Assembly (NCBI GenBank): GCA_033239005.1
Contig: BSQZ01000015.1
Location: forward strand, 8,878,001 to 8,942,000
DNA: 64,000 nucleotides
Reading direction: 5' to 3'
Source: Lamellibrachia satsuma
Taxonomy: Eukaryota > Annelida > Polychaeta > Sabellida > Siboglinidae
The notes beneath the pieces were generated by a model that saw only the letters and a list, made by a program, of their open reading frames with translations, did not search any database and was not told the origin of the DNA. Numbering within the stretch: the first letter of the stretch is position 1; each line of letters opens with the position of its first letter. The translations under genes and the position numbers were made by a program. Of this stretch, positions 12,427-24,600 are shown piece by piece.

Positions 12427-12755
12427 TACGAACTTTCACAACTATCGAAATAGAATTGCACAAAAATATCTGAGTTGATGTGTATTACAAAAGTGCAAAA
12501 TTTCAACTTCACATGATGAGCCTTTGTTATTGAAATGTATGAATATATTTGAGTAAACTTCAAAGTTGTTTTTTTCAGAATAATGTTTCGTCAAATGACC
12601 CGGGACATCATCTCTATCAAACGATAACTCAGCAACTAGAGCTTGATAGTAGTCTTTGGCACCAAACAACTGCTTTTTCATGGCACATTTATCTCAAAAT
12701 GTAATTTTCCGACTTATTCCTGATTTTGTTGGAGCGGGTCACATATATAAATTCA
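12427..12755 (+). repeat. Dispersed repeat R5, copy 1
   Basis: About 330 bp shared with 58150-58475. The last part is nearly identical (ATCTCAAAATGTAATTTTCC followed by GACTTATTCCTGATTTTG). Upstream shared blocks include AACTTTCACA, TTCAACTTCA, GAATATA and TCAGAATAATG-like. The minus-strand frame 12442-12681 in it has no family match. Confidence 0.7.
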
Positions 12756-12764
12756 TGATAACTC

Positions 12765-12885
12765 CTGATGCTCAGGTTTTTTTGGCGATATGGTGAGAGT
12801 ATCCCTCCTTGTCTTACACCATCCGTAACGCCAATATGTTCAGACAAATTGCCTGACCATCTTAGACACAGCCTGATTAGAATGC
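12765..12885 (-). pseudogene. Short LINE RT scrap
   Basis: The minus strand reads LRWSGNLSEHIGVTDGVRQGGILSPY. The GVRQGGILSP box is a signature of non-LTR RT palm domains. Only about 40 residues remain, embedded in the foldback element. Clade cannot be assigned. Confidence 0.6.
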
Positions 12886-13599
12886 CAATATATAAGTAAT
12901 AGACATAAAAATTAACCATTGCAAAAATATATAATATACATGTATAATATTGTCCATTAATTGTTGTAAATACTACCATGCTTGCAATTTCGTCAACATG
13001 TCGGAATATATGTGAAGCAAATACAAACAAAAGTAAACATAAAATGAATGAGCTGTTGTTGATACTAAATTTAAGATATCTCTCATAATTATACACCCTT
13101 TTGTTATTGACATTGTAGGAAAATTTTTCAGGAATCCAAAGTAACTTTATAATGGTCGCCTATGTGAAAATCAGTTGTGGTTTAACCCCATAGTGGCTAG
13201 TTGTTCAGTTATCGTGGCACTGCCAAACTGAGTTCCAAAGAACATCACACATCACGAAGCCATGGCTAACAATGTTTAGTTTTTGCAAATTTTTCTTATA
13301 TATGTGTAGTTTTCGTGATTATTTAGGGTGCTGTGCTAAACTGTAAAAGTACCATTCAGTATGCAATGTGCATGCACTGTGCATGATTACCTTACATATT
13401 GCATGTTCTAACAGTGACATTGAGGTGGGCCCAGATTCTAGACAAGTACCAAAATTACAGTATTACAACACCGATGGATAACCATTACCGTGTCAGTAAA
13501 TAAGTGCAATCGTTGAATGTTCGTTTCTCACAGTTTAAATAATTTATCTTGTCTATCTGTCATCCTGATCCGTTAGCGCTGAGGAAACGAGTCATGCTA

Positions 13600-13887
13600 T
13601 TAAAGTGGTTGACTAATTATTGTTTGACCAAAAAGTGATTTTAATGCAGAGAAGTGAACGTCTTGGTTGAGCGATAATACAGGACGTACTCGTGTTCCAA
13701 GTTCACCACCAACAAAATACATTTGCTTCGATAGAATTTGTCTTTCATGCTTTAGGGTGACATAGCTTGCATCAGGAAGGATGTAATCCAGAGAGGATAT
13801 GAAATCAAATTGATAGAGCTTGAGGAACCTCAACATCCTTGCACAAGTTCCAACTTCGAAGCGAAATGCGCAGGAGGGTGTGACCAA
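13600..13887 (-). CDS. Unrecognised 95-codon frame
   Basis: The minus-strand frame starts MVTPSCAFRFEVG and contains CARMLRFLKLYQFDFISSLD, DASYVTLKHERQILSKQMY and FVGGELGTRVRPVLSLNQDV. The composition looks protein-like, with charged and hydrophobic alternation and few simple runs. It is less AT-driven than most frames here. I do not recognise a family. A + strand frame overlaps it (13810-14010), so only one or neither is real. It could be a transposase fragment or a chance frame in intron 2. Confidence 0.25.
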   Translation of the reverse strand: MVTPSCAFRFEVGTCARMLRFLKLYQFDFISSLDYILPDASYVTLKHERQILSKQMYFVGGELGTRVRPVLSLNQDVHFSALKSLFGQTIISQPL

Positions 13888-14010
13888 GGAGTCAAAGCGA
13901 CTGAAAACTGCCCACCTTCAGTCCTTGGTCAGAAGGAAGAAATGAAGAAGAAAGCTAGAAATAACAGAATGAAATGCAGCACTGAAAAACAGCTAACAAA
14001 GAACAAGTAG

Positions 14011-15074
14011 TGAATTAGTCTACACATCCATCGATTCAGAGACCTACTGCCTTAACATTTCTGAATACTTGTGTCAATAGTATTTGCTGGTTATGTGTGA
14101 CCATACTTGTCGCTGAATTGAAAGTGTTTTCCATCATACATAATATGTTATCTATGGGTAATTTACATTTGTGAGTTGGGTTTAGTCTGTGTACAACATT
14201 ATGATTAGTTAGAACAACTGAACATAATATGAGAAGCCAAAGCCACCAAAAACAATGTAGCTTCCAACAATTTTCTGGGGGAGGGCCCCCAGACCCCTTC
14301 CACTTTTCGCATACAATTTTCTCTGAATTCATCTTTCCAATCTCACATGCCTGTATTTAAGTTTTCGTGATACTCATTTTTAAGATAGAAACAAACCACA
14401 TTTTTGATGTGACAAATTTTAAAGAAATGAACTTGGTGTACTCAGATGATATGGAAAATAAAGCATGACAATATTGACTCTCAAAGTTATAGTAGTTTTT
14501 TAAAGTTGAATTTCAGTGTTACACACGTAATGCAAATAAAAAAAATTTTTACAAAAATAATTTTGTTTTTAAAATTTCCAAATAGTTTATAAATCACACA
14601 GATTTGTAAGAAATCTTCTGTAAATAATTTATTTATTGAAAGTAGTTTATCATAAACACATTCTACTTCCTCGTTATATAGAAAAATGTAGTGTATTATT
14701 ATACTTTAGGAGGGTCCCACCTGAAAAAGAGCATTCTCAGGAGCAGAGATAATAAAAATAATGGCTCCACATGGTTCAGATTTACCAAGTTTTCAAATGG
14801 TGACAGATTGGCACACAGCTATGGTCCATGGGCCAATATAATTGATACTGTTTGCAAACTAAATGTTTCTTAATAAGTTCCATAGATAAGATATACTGTT
14901 TTTCAAATTATACTGTTTTTGTTTGTGTGTTTTGTGAATAAAGATAAGATGAAATGGATCAAATCTTATTGTTTATATTACCCATGGCATATTAAATAAA
15001 TATGTCACATAACTGTTTGATCACCATAAATTATTAACCTTTCCTCATTGTGTTGTGTTATTACAACATGTACA
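14011..15074. other. AT-rich intron sequence, nothing recognised
   Basis: No coding or repeat signature could be read. Confidence 0.4.
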
Positions 15075-16012
15075 GGCCTCGACATCAAGCTGTTATACTT
15101 GGTGGCCCGTCGGGCCAGTAGATTTTAAAAGTTACTGGCCCCCCAAAAAAAGTTACTGGCCCAAATTTTTGTAATACATCGCATTACAAGTGGAGGACGC
15201 GAGTTTGGCCGTGATTTCTTTTACCATTGGTCATTTACTTTTATGCTTTCAAATGCATGGCAGACAATGTTGCTGCTAGAATTTTTGAGAATCAGATGCC
15301 CATGTCGAAGCGGCAGCCAGTTGCATTTGAGAACGATGGGTGATGCCCCGCGTGCATACTGTCGGCATTTTTTGACAATCCGTATTGAGTTACAGCTAGT
15401 TATACTCAAAAATACGACAGGCGAAATGGACCTGACACTATACAACTATAACTGCTACAGTTGGGTTTTATTTCTTTGAATATAAACTTTTGGACTGAAG
15501 TATAAAGTTACAGTAAACTAAGCTATCTGCACCCTACCATGTCCTGGAATGTATGTTAGGCACTGTTGTGACACCTAGTGGACAGTCCGTGAATTAACCA
15601 GTCAATCAGTTATATGAAATCGGCACGTCAAAGACGTATCGCAATAGCCAATGCATATCGCACAGAAACAAATGCTGCGATATATCGATATACTGGTAAC
15701 ACGGCACAACCCTAGTAAAATATAGGCGTCCACAATGCATGAATTTCATAGTGACTCCATTCAGACTTTTGTGAGGTTCGTACATATCGAAACAAGATGG
15801 CGAAGCGACAACATGAAAGCAGATGAGATGAAGATTGTGTTTAATTGTAGCGCCGGGGTGTATGGCAAGAACAAACGATCGAAATGATGACCTATGACTG
15901 TGACTAATTGTATAAAAACGATCTGAAACTATGATGGCCACCAATGAAATATGAAAACGTGGCCCAAACTGGCCCGGCAGCCCCAAAAAGGGCGCTGGAC
16001 CAGTGTTAATGT
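15075..16012. mobile_element. Possible non-autonomous hAT-like element
   Basis: The left end CAGGCCTCGACATCAAGCTG resembles the reverse complement of the right end (AGACCTAAACATTAACACTG). Inside each end are matching GGCCAGT/ACTGGCC repeats (15095-15160 and 15960-16000). Such ends are hAT-like. No matching 8-bp duplication was found, and no transposase frame is present. Confidence 0.4.
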
Positions 16013-16121
16013 TTAGGTCTCATCCTAAAAAAAATCAGTGTTATGTAAACAGTCGTTATCAACCATAACAAATTGCCCATTGCTAAATCGATTTCACGCA
16101 CGTCACAATGAAAATGTGTCG

Positions 16122-16400
16122 CACACGTAACGCCTTATTTATAGTTGTTTTTTTTTACCAATCAGTCATGCATAGTATACCTATGCATGTGTGCTTAATT
16201 ATGATAAAGCAACTTATAAACATACTTCATAACTTAGCAGACTTCTGGCAATAACTAATGCACACGTAACGCCTTATTTATGGTTGTTTTTTTTTTACCA
16301 ATCAGTCATGCATAGTGTACCTATGCATGTGTGCTTAATTATGATAAAGCAACTTATAAACATACTTCATAACTTAGCAGACTTCTGGCAATAACTAATG
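16122..16400. repeat. Tandem duplication, two copies of about 139-140 bp
   Basis: Copy 1 (16122-16260) and copy 2 (16261-16400) both begin CACACGTAACGCCTTATTTA and end GGCAATAACTAATG. They differ by about three positions, including poly-T length, so the duplication is recent. A further CACACGTAATGC near 16432 suggests an older third start. Confidence 0.93.
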
Positions 16401-17532
16401 CACCCATCTGAATTTAGGTTTTTGTGCGTCACACACGTAATGCTCCATGTAATATATGATTTTAAATCCATTGATGAAAAAAAATTTCTACCCTAACTAT
16501 TAAAACAGTCAGAAGTAAATTAACGTGGATCTGCACAGTTTTAAAGAGGTAAAATGTTTTTTTAATGTCACCCAGCAGCAAACCAAACGCAAACCATTAT
16601 TGGAATAATAACATTGCCTTATCGAAATTATGACAAACCATAACATTTTTGAAAAAGAAATATAATTTTTATGATATTTAATTTCTCATTGTCATGTGGC
16701 CAGTGTAGTCACAGATGACAACCCCTGGGTCACTTTTCTATATAGAATAAAGTTGAGCACACATTTTATCAACAAAGTGCAATTTTGACCAAATACAACT
16801 TGTAAATATAGAGGTTCATTGTTGGCTCATGTATGTAAGTGAAATAGAAAGAGGTGAATTGCAAACTTTTAAATAACTAAACACTGTAAACTTTCAAAGG
16901 GGCATGACCACAAATAAAATGCAATTTTCACAAACCTTCATTAATATTATTGGAATTTTCAACAAAAGATGACAGCTAGGTGAAATGATACGTTTTACAT
17001 GCATATTGACAGGCGAAATTTGCTTTGTTCAAACTAGTGTTTCGGCCCATAACGGATTTGGCTCATGAGCATAGAAACATTTAGCAGCCTACATAAAACT
17101 AGTGGTACCAGCCTATGTGGACGGAAGAACCTTCATTTTGGCTGTGCTTGTTGCTAGTTTGTTTCGCTCCACTATGCGCGACCGCTGCACATGTACATTG
17201 AAATGAGTGTCTTACTTTGAAACTACGGGTAGTTTGTGTACTGAGCATGGCCGATAATGGGGAAATCAAATATTTTCGTGCCGTGGTTTGAATTACAAAC
17301 CAGCATCAGTACACATATATCTTTTTAAATTATGATATTATAACTAATATTGCATGAATTTGTGAACATAAAGTTTTTATTTGCTGTGAGAATGTAATTA
17401 GACATACTTGCCAATTCTAATTTTTACCAGATCTTGTCTGCTAGTTTATGTAATTTTCTAGCGGTATCATTGGAACTTAATTCTGAACTTCATAGAGATA
17501 GTACATGGTCAGTTTTGATGCTAATACTAATA
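16401..17532. other. Intron sequence, no gene
   Basis: AT-rich. No feature could be supported. Confidence 0.4.
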
Positions 17533-19617
17533 GGGGCATTCCGTCTCAAATCAACAGGAACAGGAAAATCTTGTTGCACATATTTTTTAATTTAACCAAA
17601 ATTTTACCAGTTAATCTACAGATCAATATAACCACACATGTCAAACCATACGGCTGTAGCTCGAGTTATGACCATTTCAAATTTAGCAGATTCTGTCATT
17701 TTTGCCACTTTGGAAATCATGAAGATTTCTTATTTTTAAAATACTAATAACTCAACAATTATTTATGCTAGAACTCTGCTTATTCTCCATTATATATGTA
17801 AATAGCAACATACATACTATAGTTCCACATCTGTATATTAGTTCTCCCACAATCTGCCATTGAAGTTGAAATTGACCCAACGAGTGATTTTATACCCATA
17901 TTTCAACAATAAAACATTAGAACACAAATGAATCTTATTTTAATCAATAGTACACCTACATAATTATGTAGTATATGAGAAGTTTGAAGTTTCTATCTTG
18001 ATTAGTTCATGAGATGCTGATCTCCAAAGTTGATACATAGTGAAAAGTGGCCTATATGTAGCAGCAAAATATGGTATGTGGCCATGGAGCTAAAATTACA
18101 GTTTATTTTTATATGAAAGATACAATGTCTGTGTAATAATGCACACTATTTGCATTCCCTATTCAAATGGCTTTATATTGAAAAATATATTTTGGATAGA
18201 CGTAGTTTGTGTTTTTATCTAATCAACACAATATCAAATCCTATAACTGATGTTACTACCTTACCTATTCCATCTCTAGTAACACAATAATGTAAATATT
18301 ATTGGCAAATGCAAAACAACGTTATGAATACATAAATTATAATCTACCTGGGTTATTCCATGTGAAATCAACCAATGGTCAAAAAGTTCTCAGAATTTAA
18401 CTACATTTTAACCAGTGAATAAGTGGCTATAGTTGAGCATTTGTGCAAACGAACTAAGCATTTACATGCAAATTGTAATGCCCTAGTATAATGTGAACAA
18501 GGGGTAAGCACCCCAAATCGTACCCATTATTTTTTTACATGTTTTCATGTGCCTTTAAGCTATGTATCTTAAATTTGTCGAAGATGTAGATATATGGGTA
18601 CAGATTGTGAATGCAAAATTCTAGAATGAGAGGGGGAAGGACAATGGGTATACTGGGTGCACCAAAATGCCGAAAAACTTTTTATTTTTTCAGCTGTGTG
18701 TATTTCATAGTTATGTTATAGTACAACATCCAAATTGCAAGTTGCAACCCTCTATTTTCAGGGATACAGGCAATAATCTTTTAGTTTAGTAGGTATCTAC
18801 TTACTACATTTTCAGAATAATTCAGTGTTAAACTTTTATATATTTTATGACTTTCAGCACCCAGATTGAGAATGTGAGACAAGTCCTATATAATTGTGAT
18901 ATTGTGTTGACAGACAGACATTCATCCAGTTGTACAGAGTAGTATAATAACAACAATATAATTATTAGTTTGTCAATTGTGTGTGTGTGTGCATGTGTGT
19001 GTGTAATTATATTGTGATCTATTGATTAGATAAAAAAACATCTATACAAAATATTTTTTTCAACATAAAGCCATTCTGGGCTAGCTCTGATGTAAACTGT
19101 TTAACCGTTTTGGTTAAAGCCCCCATTTTTTTCTTTGCCAAATACAAATTGCTTTAGCCACATTTTTTTACATCTATCTAGACAACAACAAACGCTCATG
19201 TATTCTGCATGCTTTTCAATGAAAATGCTAGTTGCCAAATTGGCTCAAATGGGTAACTTTTGTTCAGCCAAATCTGATGTCATGTGGCCTATGGCCCAAA
19301 TGGCCACCGGTAGCACTAGCCTAACTTTTTTTCATAGGGAATCCAAATATGGTGCATTACATAGGCACTGTACCTGTCTTTCATATAAAAATAAATTGGA
19401 ATGTAATTCCATGGCGACATAGCATGGCTGCTAAATGTATGCAATTTTTCACTATGTGCCAACTTTGGAGATCAGTATCTCATACATATCAAGGTAGAAA
19501 CTTAAAACTTCTCATGTTGAAATATCGGTCTAAAATCACTCATTGGTTAAATGTGTGGTTATATTGACCTTTGGATTAATTGTTAAAAAAATTGGTTGAT
19601 CTGAGACGGAATGCCCC
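17533..19617. mobile_element. Foldback element R4, copy with nested insertion
   Basis: The ends are inverted: left GGGGCATTCCGTCTCAAATC, right (complement) GGGGCATTCCGTCTCAGATC. The arms are hundreds of bases long: segments such as GAATCCAAATATGG, the AAGTGGCC region and the TTGATTAGATAAAAAC region occur once in each orientation. A four-base AATA flanks both sides. A second element with GGCTAG ends is inserted at about 19079-19323. No transposase is encoded, so mobility would have needed another source. A similar structure lies at 28446-29922. Confidence 0.7.
19079..19323 (+). repeat. Nested miniature element R7, copy 1
   Basis: The stretch from GGGCTAGCTCTGATG to GGTAGCACTAGCC interrupts the foldback arm compared with 29320-29345. 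The inner part (AAATTGCTTTAGCCACATTT to GCCCAAATGGCCACCGG) reappears in inverse orientation at 21390-21596. Confidence 0.6.
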
Positions 19618-19640
19618 AATAATGTATTGTAATTCAGCTA

Positions 19641-20314
19641 TTAACCCATTAGGCCCCAGGATTTTATTAATACATGCCACCATGTTCCCAGGATTTCTGG
19701 CAAATTTTGAATGATTTTACCTCCTTGTGTTAAAAAATATGTAGAAAAAAACTATTCAATGTTGACAATTACAAGTTGTGTTTATTTTGAAGAGTAGTAA
19801 TTTCTCCACATGCATGTATACATAGAAATAGGATATATTAATAAAAAATTTTACATTTGATCACAATTTGCAAAGACAAAATAGTACATTTGTTAAAACT
19901 TTGAAAGTTGCGACTGACGTTTGAAAATGATCCCATGCCATAACCCTATGCAACTCAGTGAAGAAAATGTAGCTGTATGTGTTAGCTTTGCACCACTGAA
20001 AACATTATCGAATTCTGACGGTTATATTTCAGGTTACACCATATTTTATCATGACAAATTTAGAAATAAAAATTTTCGAGATAGCGTGAACAAAACTGAT
20101 GAAAATCAAGATTTCCGAAAGGGCAACACATGCACGTAACGAGCTGTTGTTGCAAAATGTATCCGCTAGGGTGTGTCAAAATTTAGTAGCGTTTAGTTCA
20201 GTAGTTATTCACCAGGATTTTTTAAATAGAGGGTCCTGTATGCGGCCGGCGGCGGCCATTCCAGGACTGCACAGAGTGGCAGGCCGCGGCCGTTGTGGGG
20301 GTCTAATGGGTTAA
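19641..20314. mobile_element. TTAA-flanked MITE (piggyBac-like), copy 1
   Basis: The element is flanked by TTAA on both sides (19641-19644 and 20311-20314). Its ends are inverted: CCCATTAGGCCCC and complement CCCATTAGACCCCC. One end carries a strikingly GC-rich block (about 20240-20300, GCGGCCGGCGGCGGCC). TTAA duplication with CCC ends is typical of the piggyBac superfamily. There is no transposase; frames inside it are spurious. Confidence 0.75.
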
Positions 20315-20859
20315 ACTGGAAAATACTTTTCATGGTAGTTGTCATGTTCCAAATTCTAAGAATATGATTGAATTATGAAAAAATAAAGGCGAAAAAGGAG
20401 GTCAATACATTATACATATACACACACCTACATGTTCACATACATAATATGTACATAATATTTATTAAACATTAAGTACATATTATGTTGATGTTCTCCT
20501 CTATCCCTGAAGCCCGGGGTGAGATTGGCACCGATACTGGGCGTACATTTTTTTGTCAGTCACCCATTTCACTGTCATTTCCACCACCTGTCACAATTCC
20601 CCTTATACCTCGCTGTCGTTCTCCACTCTCCACTCAATCCCTCTAAATCTGTCTTCACACAGTCCTCACACATCAGTCGAGGTTTACCTCCTCTCCTTCT
20701 GCCATCCACTCTAAGCAAATATGCTCTCTTTTTTAACTGTATGCATTTTCTTTAGACATTAATTACTTTTAATTAATTTTAATCATTATTTAATTACATT
20801 AAGCAATTTTGGCTATTTTTATGGATATTCCTCTATAAGAATGATACATCGTTATTAGC

Positions 20860-21340
20860 GTGTGAGAATGTTTTGAATTGCAATATGCAGTCGATCACCG
20901 TAGGCATGGCCCAGGCAAGGTGCCACTTTCCACAGCACTGGCATCGTGTTTGGCTTCACTTAGGCAGTTTGAAAATTGCAATCAAGATTCACAAATATGC
21001 CTTGTATAAGAATCAGATATATAGTCTTAAATGCACGTAATGCAGCTTAGTAGGCAACACCAATACAAACTGGGGTGAAATAGCATTCTTTCATTGCATC
21101 GTAAATCACGCTTAACTCAAACTTGATGCACAAAAATATGAATTCATCTGCACATAAAACAGTGAATCAATGTTAAGTGGCACCGGAGATGTCATGAATT
21201 TATGTGTTCAGAGCGGTTGAAAGACGAAGTAGAACAATTATTAATATTGTCATTTTCAATGTTTAATCAACTTTACACTGTGTGTCAACTCATATGAGTG
21301 TTCGGATGCTCAGATCCAGGTTAGTATTTTTGATTTCCAT
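20860..21340 (-). repeat. Dispersed repeat R3, copy 2 (inverted)
   Basis: The reverse complement matches 11480-12110 and 50110-50580: GGATCTGAGCATCCGAA, AATTGTTCTACTTCGTCTTTC, GTGAATCTTGATTGCAATTT. Confidence 0.6.
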
Positions 21341-21389
21341 CACAGTGTAGTCGGTCAATCAGATCAGTAGTCAATCCCTAATCCTAGGC

Positions 21390-21596
21390 TAGCGCTGCCG
21401 ATGGCCATTTGGGCCATAGGCCACATGGCATAGGATTTGGCTAAACAAAAGTTACCCATTTGAGCCACTTTGGCCACCAGCATTTTTGTTGAAAAGCATG
21501 CAGAATACATGAGAATTTTTTCTCTTGATTCACATTAAAAAAATGTGGCTAAAGCAATTTGTATTTGACTAAAAAAAAATTGGGCTTTAGCCATTT
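21390..21596 (-). repeat. Miniature element R7, copy 2
   Basis: Reverse complement of the 19117-19322 segment: CTAGCGCTGCCGATGGCC through GGGCTTTAGCC. It abuts the Penelope-like element that starts at about 21597. Confidence 0.65.
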
Positions 21597-23100
21597 CACA
21601 GTCAGTTTACCTTTTTCTTCCTGTGATGTTTCGACTGTTCTCATCATATTCAGACGACTACTGTTAGATGGCAACAAGGTAGTCGTTATACGCAGATCAC
21701 TGGTGAAATCAATGACCCTACACGAAGATGAAATTTTCATGTCCCGTGATGTTGTGTCTTTCTTCACTAACACACCCATACCTAAGAGTAAGACAATGGA
21801 GATAATCAAGACCAGACTACAGAAAGACACCACCTTAACAGACAAGACGAGACTGGAATTAGAAGACATCATGGCACTAGTGGACTTTGTTCTGAACACA
21901 ACTTACTTCACATTCAGAAACACGGTATACCAACAGAAATATGGTACAGCCATGCATAGCCCGGTGTCTCTGCCCCAATCAGCTGCTGACCTAGAATGTG
22001 GAAACGCTATGTAGATGACATATTAGAAGTGATAAAGACGGGAATGACACAACACCTGACCGCGACCATCTAAACAAGACAAACAGCATCAAATTCACAC
22101 ACAAAGAAGAAACAGAAGGAACGATTCCATTTTTGGACACTTTACTAGCGAGGTAGGAATTGGGAGAGGTGAAGCTACTGATCTTCTGAAAGAATACACA
22201 TACAGTCCAATACCTAAGCTTTTCCTCACACCATCCATTACACCAGAAGGTGGGAGTGATCCATACGTTACTAGACAGATGTGAAAGACTTGTGACAGAG
22301 GAGAAAGATAAACAGAAAAAAGAACACTTCAAGGAAGCTGAGATGCGGTTATCCACAATGGACAATATCAACAATACAGAGAAAGATGAAAACAAAGAAG
22401 GAAGATAACATCATGAAAAAGACAGTGGAAAAAGACGAGCAAAGGCATGGTAGTACTTCCATATGTCCAAGGATTATCCAAAACCACATTACAGATCATG
22501 AAGAAATACAATGTGTATACAGCAATGAAGCCTCACAACACCATCAAGAGGTCACTAGTAAGTGACCTCACCAGTAAGACCAAAAGACAAAGTCGAACCA
22601 CAAATGATGTGCGAAGTGGTGTATTCCATAACGTGTAAGAACTGTAATGAAGAGCTGTATCGAAGAAACGAAATGTGTCCTAGGAACCCGCATCAAAGAA
22701 CACAAAGAAGATGCTTTCTCAGCATCGGTTAGCAGACCCTACACCTGAAGCAACAGAAGCATCAGAAAAAGAGATGACTCAACAGAGTCACATAGTAGAC
22801 TGGGAGGAGGCCAAATTTGTAGACAGAGAGTCGGACTGGAGAACAAGAGGCATCAAAGAAGCGATATGGACAAGAAAACCATAGACAGCATGAATCGAGA
22901 TGATGGCCGATACCGACTCTTACATATCTACGGTGATCTCCTGAAGGGCCACCCATGGCATGGCCGCAGGCGGGGGGCACACACTAGAGTGATATGTCTG
23001 CGTAGAATGACTACCGTGTTGCCATCTAGCAGTAGTCGTCTGAAGAAGATTGCTGATAGCAGTCGAAACGTCACGGGAAGAAAAAGGTAAACTGACCGTG
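21597..23100 (+). mobile_element. Penelope-like element with inverted termini, decayed
   Basis: The + strand carries the Penelope order. First is an RT A-box region (DVVSFFTNTPIPKSKTMEII, near 21750). Then comes the catalytic RYVDDI (YVDD codons 22008-22019) and FTHKEETEGTIPFLDTLL in a shifted frame. A worn GIY-YIG-type C-terminus follows (EVVYSITCKNCNE, then WEEAKFVDRESDWRTRGIKE and AIW near 22800-22870). The GIY-YIG core YIGE is corrupted, and stops and frameshifts are frequent. The 3' end (about 22990-23100) and the first ~115 bases (21597-21710) are inverted copies of one another, both containing a GTTGCCATCTA-AGTAGTCGTCTGAA-type segment. A hammerhead-like motif lies at 23040-23068. Confidence 0.85.
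23040..23068 (+). ncRNA. Hammerhead-ribozyme-like core at Penelope 3' end
   Basis: CTGAAGA is followed by one A, a 6-bp stem GATTGC/GCAGTC with 5-nt loop TGATA, then GAAA. The hammerhead consensus is CUGANGA, stem II, GAAA, and such ribozymes are known in Penelope-like elements. The extra A and unidentified stems I and III leave activity open. The same layout occurs at 59732-59760. Confidence 0.45.
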
Positions 23101-24600
23101 AAATAAGTAAAAACATTACTTGACAGCTAAATTGATTGCATTTTTCAACTTGAATACTTCTTATACTAGTGAACGCAAGCACAAGATGTGTATAACATTT
23201 ATCTGAACTTTTATTTTTTATTTCAAAACACAACTAGAAAATAGTTATTCTTGGACCGCCATCCATACCACATTCGACAGTCTCTATGCGCAAAATTGTC
23301 AAAAACCCATCTTCCATGGTAACCCTCAGAATCATAGTCAGTTTCTGAATCTTATACTAGCCAAAGTTGCAGCCAGTTGTCATCAATTTGTGCCAATTGA
23401 TTGGTTCCAAAACTGCCTGATTACTATTTAAAATAACATCTGAATCATGAGAACGCATCAGCATCATTGCCATTGTGCACGGCGTGAATGGCATCAGCCA
23501 TTTTGTGATTACAGCAAAACTCAACACTTCATTAAGTAGGGTTAGGCAACATTTATTAAAAAAAATTTATTTTTGACCAACCATAGCTTTTTTAATTTAT
23601 GGCTAAAATCTCAAAATATTACATATATCCAAGAACAACAATACGTACAATAAGTTCACAAAATATAGCAGGGATGTGATTGATACTTTCAGAGATATTA
23701 TATTTTGAAAATGCGTAAATCTGTAATTTTGTTAATTCAGAACATGGAGGAGACAAACACAAAATTCAAAATTACCAGAGGCAAATAAAAATTTGGTCAA
23801 ATGGAAGATTACTGTTGTATGTAGCCACTAAAACAAGTTTCATTCAGCTATGTCATTTTCCCTGAATTAAGGTTCAGGGAAAATGTCAAAACCACACGAA
23901 TCGCAAATGAAGATGGTGTTGTGGGTTTTTTCCTTCTCCGGGTAGAACAACTGGGGTTGCACATCTTTCAATACTGATTCTGGTTTCTGGTTAGGAAGGC
24001 ATTGCAGTATTTGTACACTCTGCAGGATCAATGTTGGGTGTTTCTTTCACACAAACTGGAGAACTTGACATCATGAGATATTAAAGTGGAACAATACCAG
24101 CACCATGAGCACTATCAGAAGTGTTACAGAATGCAGTGTCCAGAAAGATTGTGGAATTGTCATGTTGACAACTGGCTCCTCGTAAACACCTTGCGTTATG
24201 ACTTTTCTTCAGTTTCAGATACTTTTTCTCAATGTCATTTACCATGCACCAGAATGCTTTTAGTACAATGATAATCTTAGGGTTGAGACAAAAGTCAAGC
24301 TAGTGAGGAATCACTGCTGGTGGTGAACAGTGAAGAGGGCTTCCAGGATATCATGGTTCTTGCACTGGAGTGAATCCTCCTGATAGTTGGGAGCAGATCT
24401 GAAACCAGTACAACCATTACGACATAATCAATTACTCATATGAAGAAATAATATTCCTAATGTACCTTTGAGCAAATTATCATATTTAGTCACATCTGAA
24501 GTGTAAATCATTCAATGAACATGTGCATGGAAAAGTGAATATGAAAGACTTTGAATTGAATTTGAAAACAATAATAATTATAACAATATGTTACTCACTG
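23101..24600. other. Intron sequence, no gene recognised
   Basis: AT-rich. The stretch 23870-24400 has longer minus-strand open pieces with Cys-containing stretches (IFICDSCGFDIFPEP), broken by stops. These could be transposase debris but could not be assigned. Confidence 0.35.

Larger units (their letters stand above)
10495..13460. repeat. Large foldback / long inverted-repeat element
   Basis: The left arm (about 10495-11155) and right arm (about 13085-13460) are inverted copies. Shared pieces are TGTCTAGAATC, GCCCACCTCAATGTC, CAGCACCCTAAATAA, CATCGTGAAGCC-type and GGTTAAACCACAA (left) or its complement (right). The left arm carries extra sequence. Between the arms lie copies of repeats R3 (11480-12110) and R5 (12427-12755) and a short RT scrap. 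No transposase frame was seen. Exact ends and target duplications cannot be set by eye. Confidence 0.6.

Noticed and set aside
19921..20314. Two overlapping + frames
   Set aside because: They lie wholly inside the TTAA-flanked MITE and end in its GC-rich block. No conservation of frame in the other copies.
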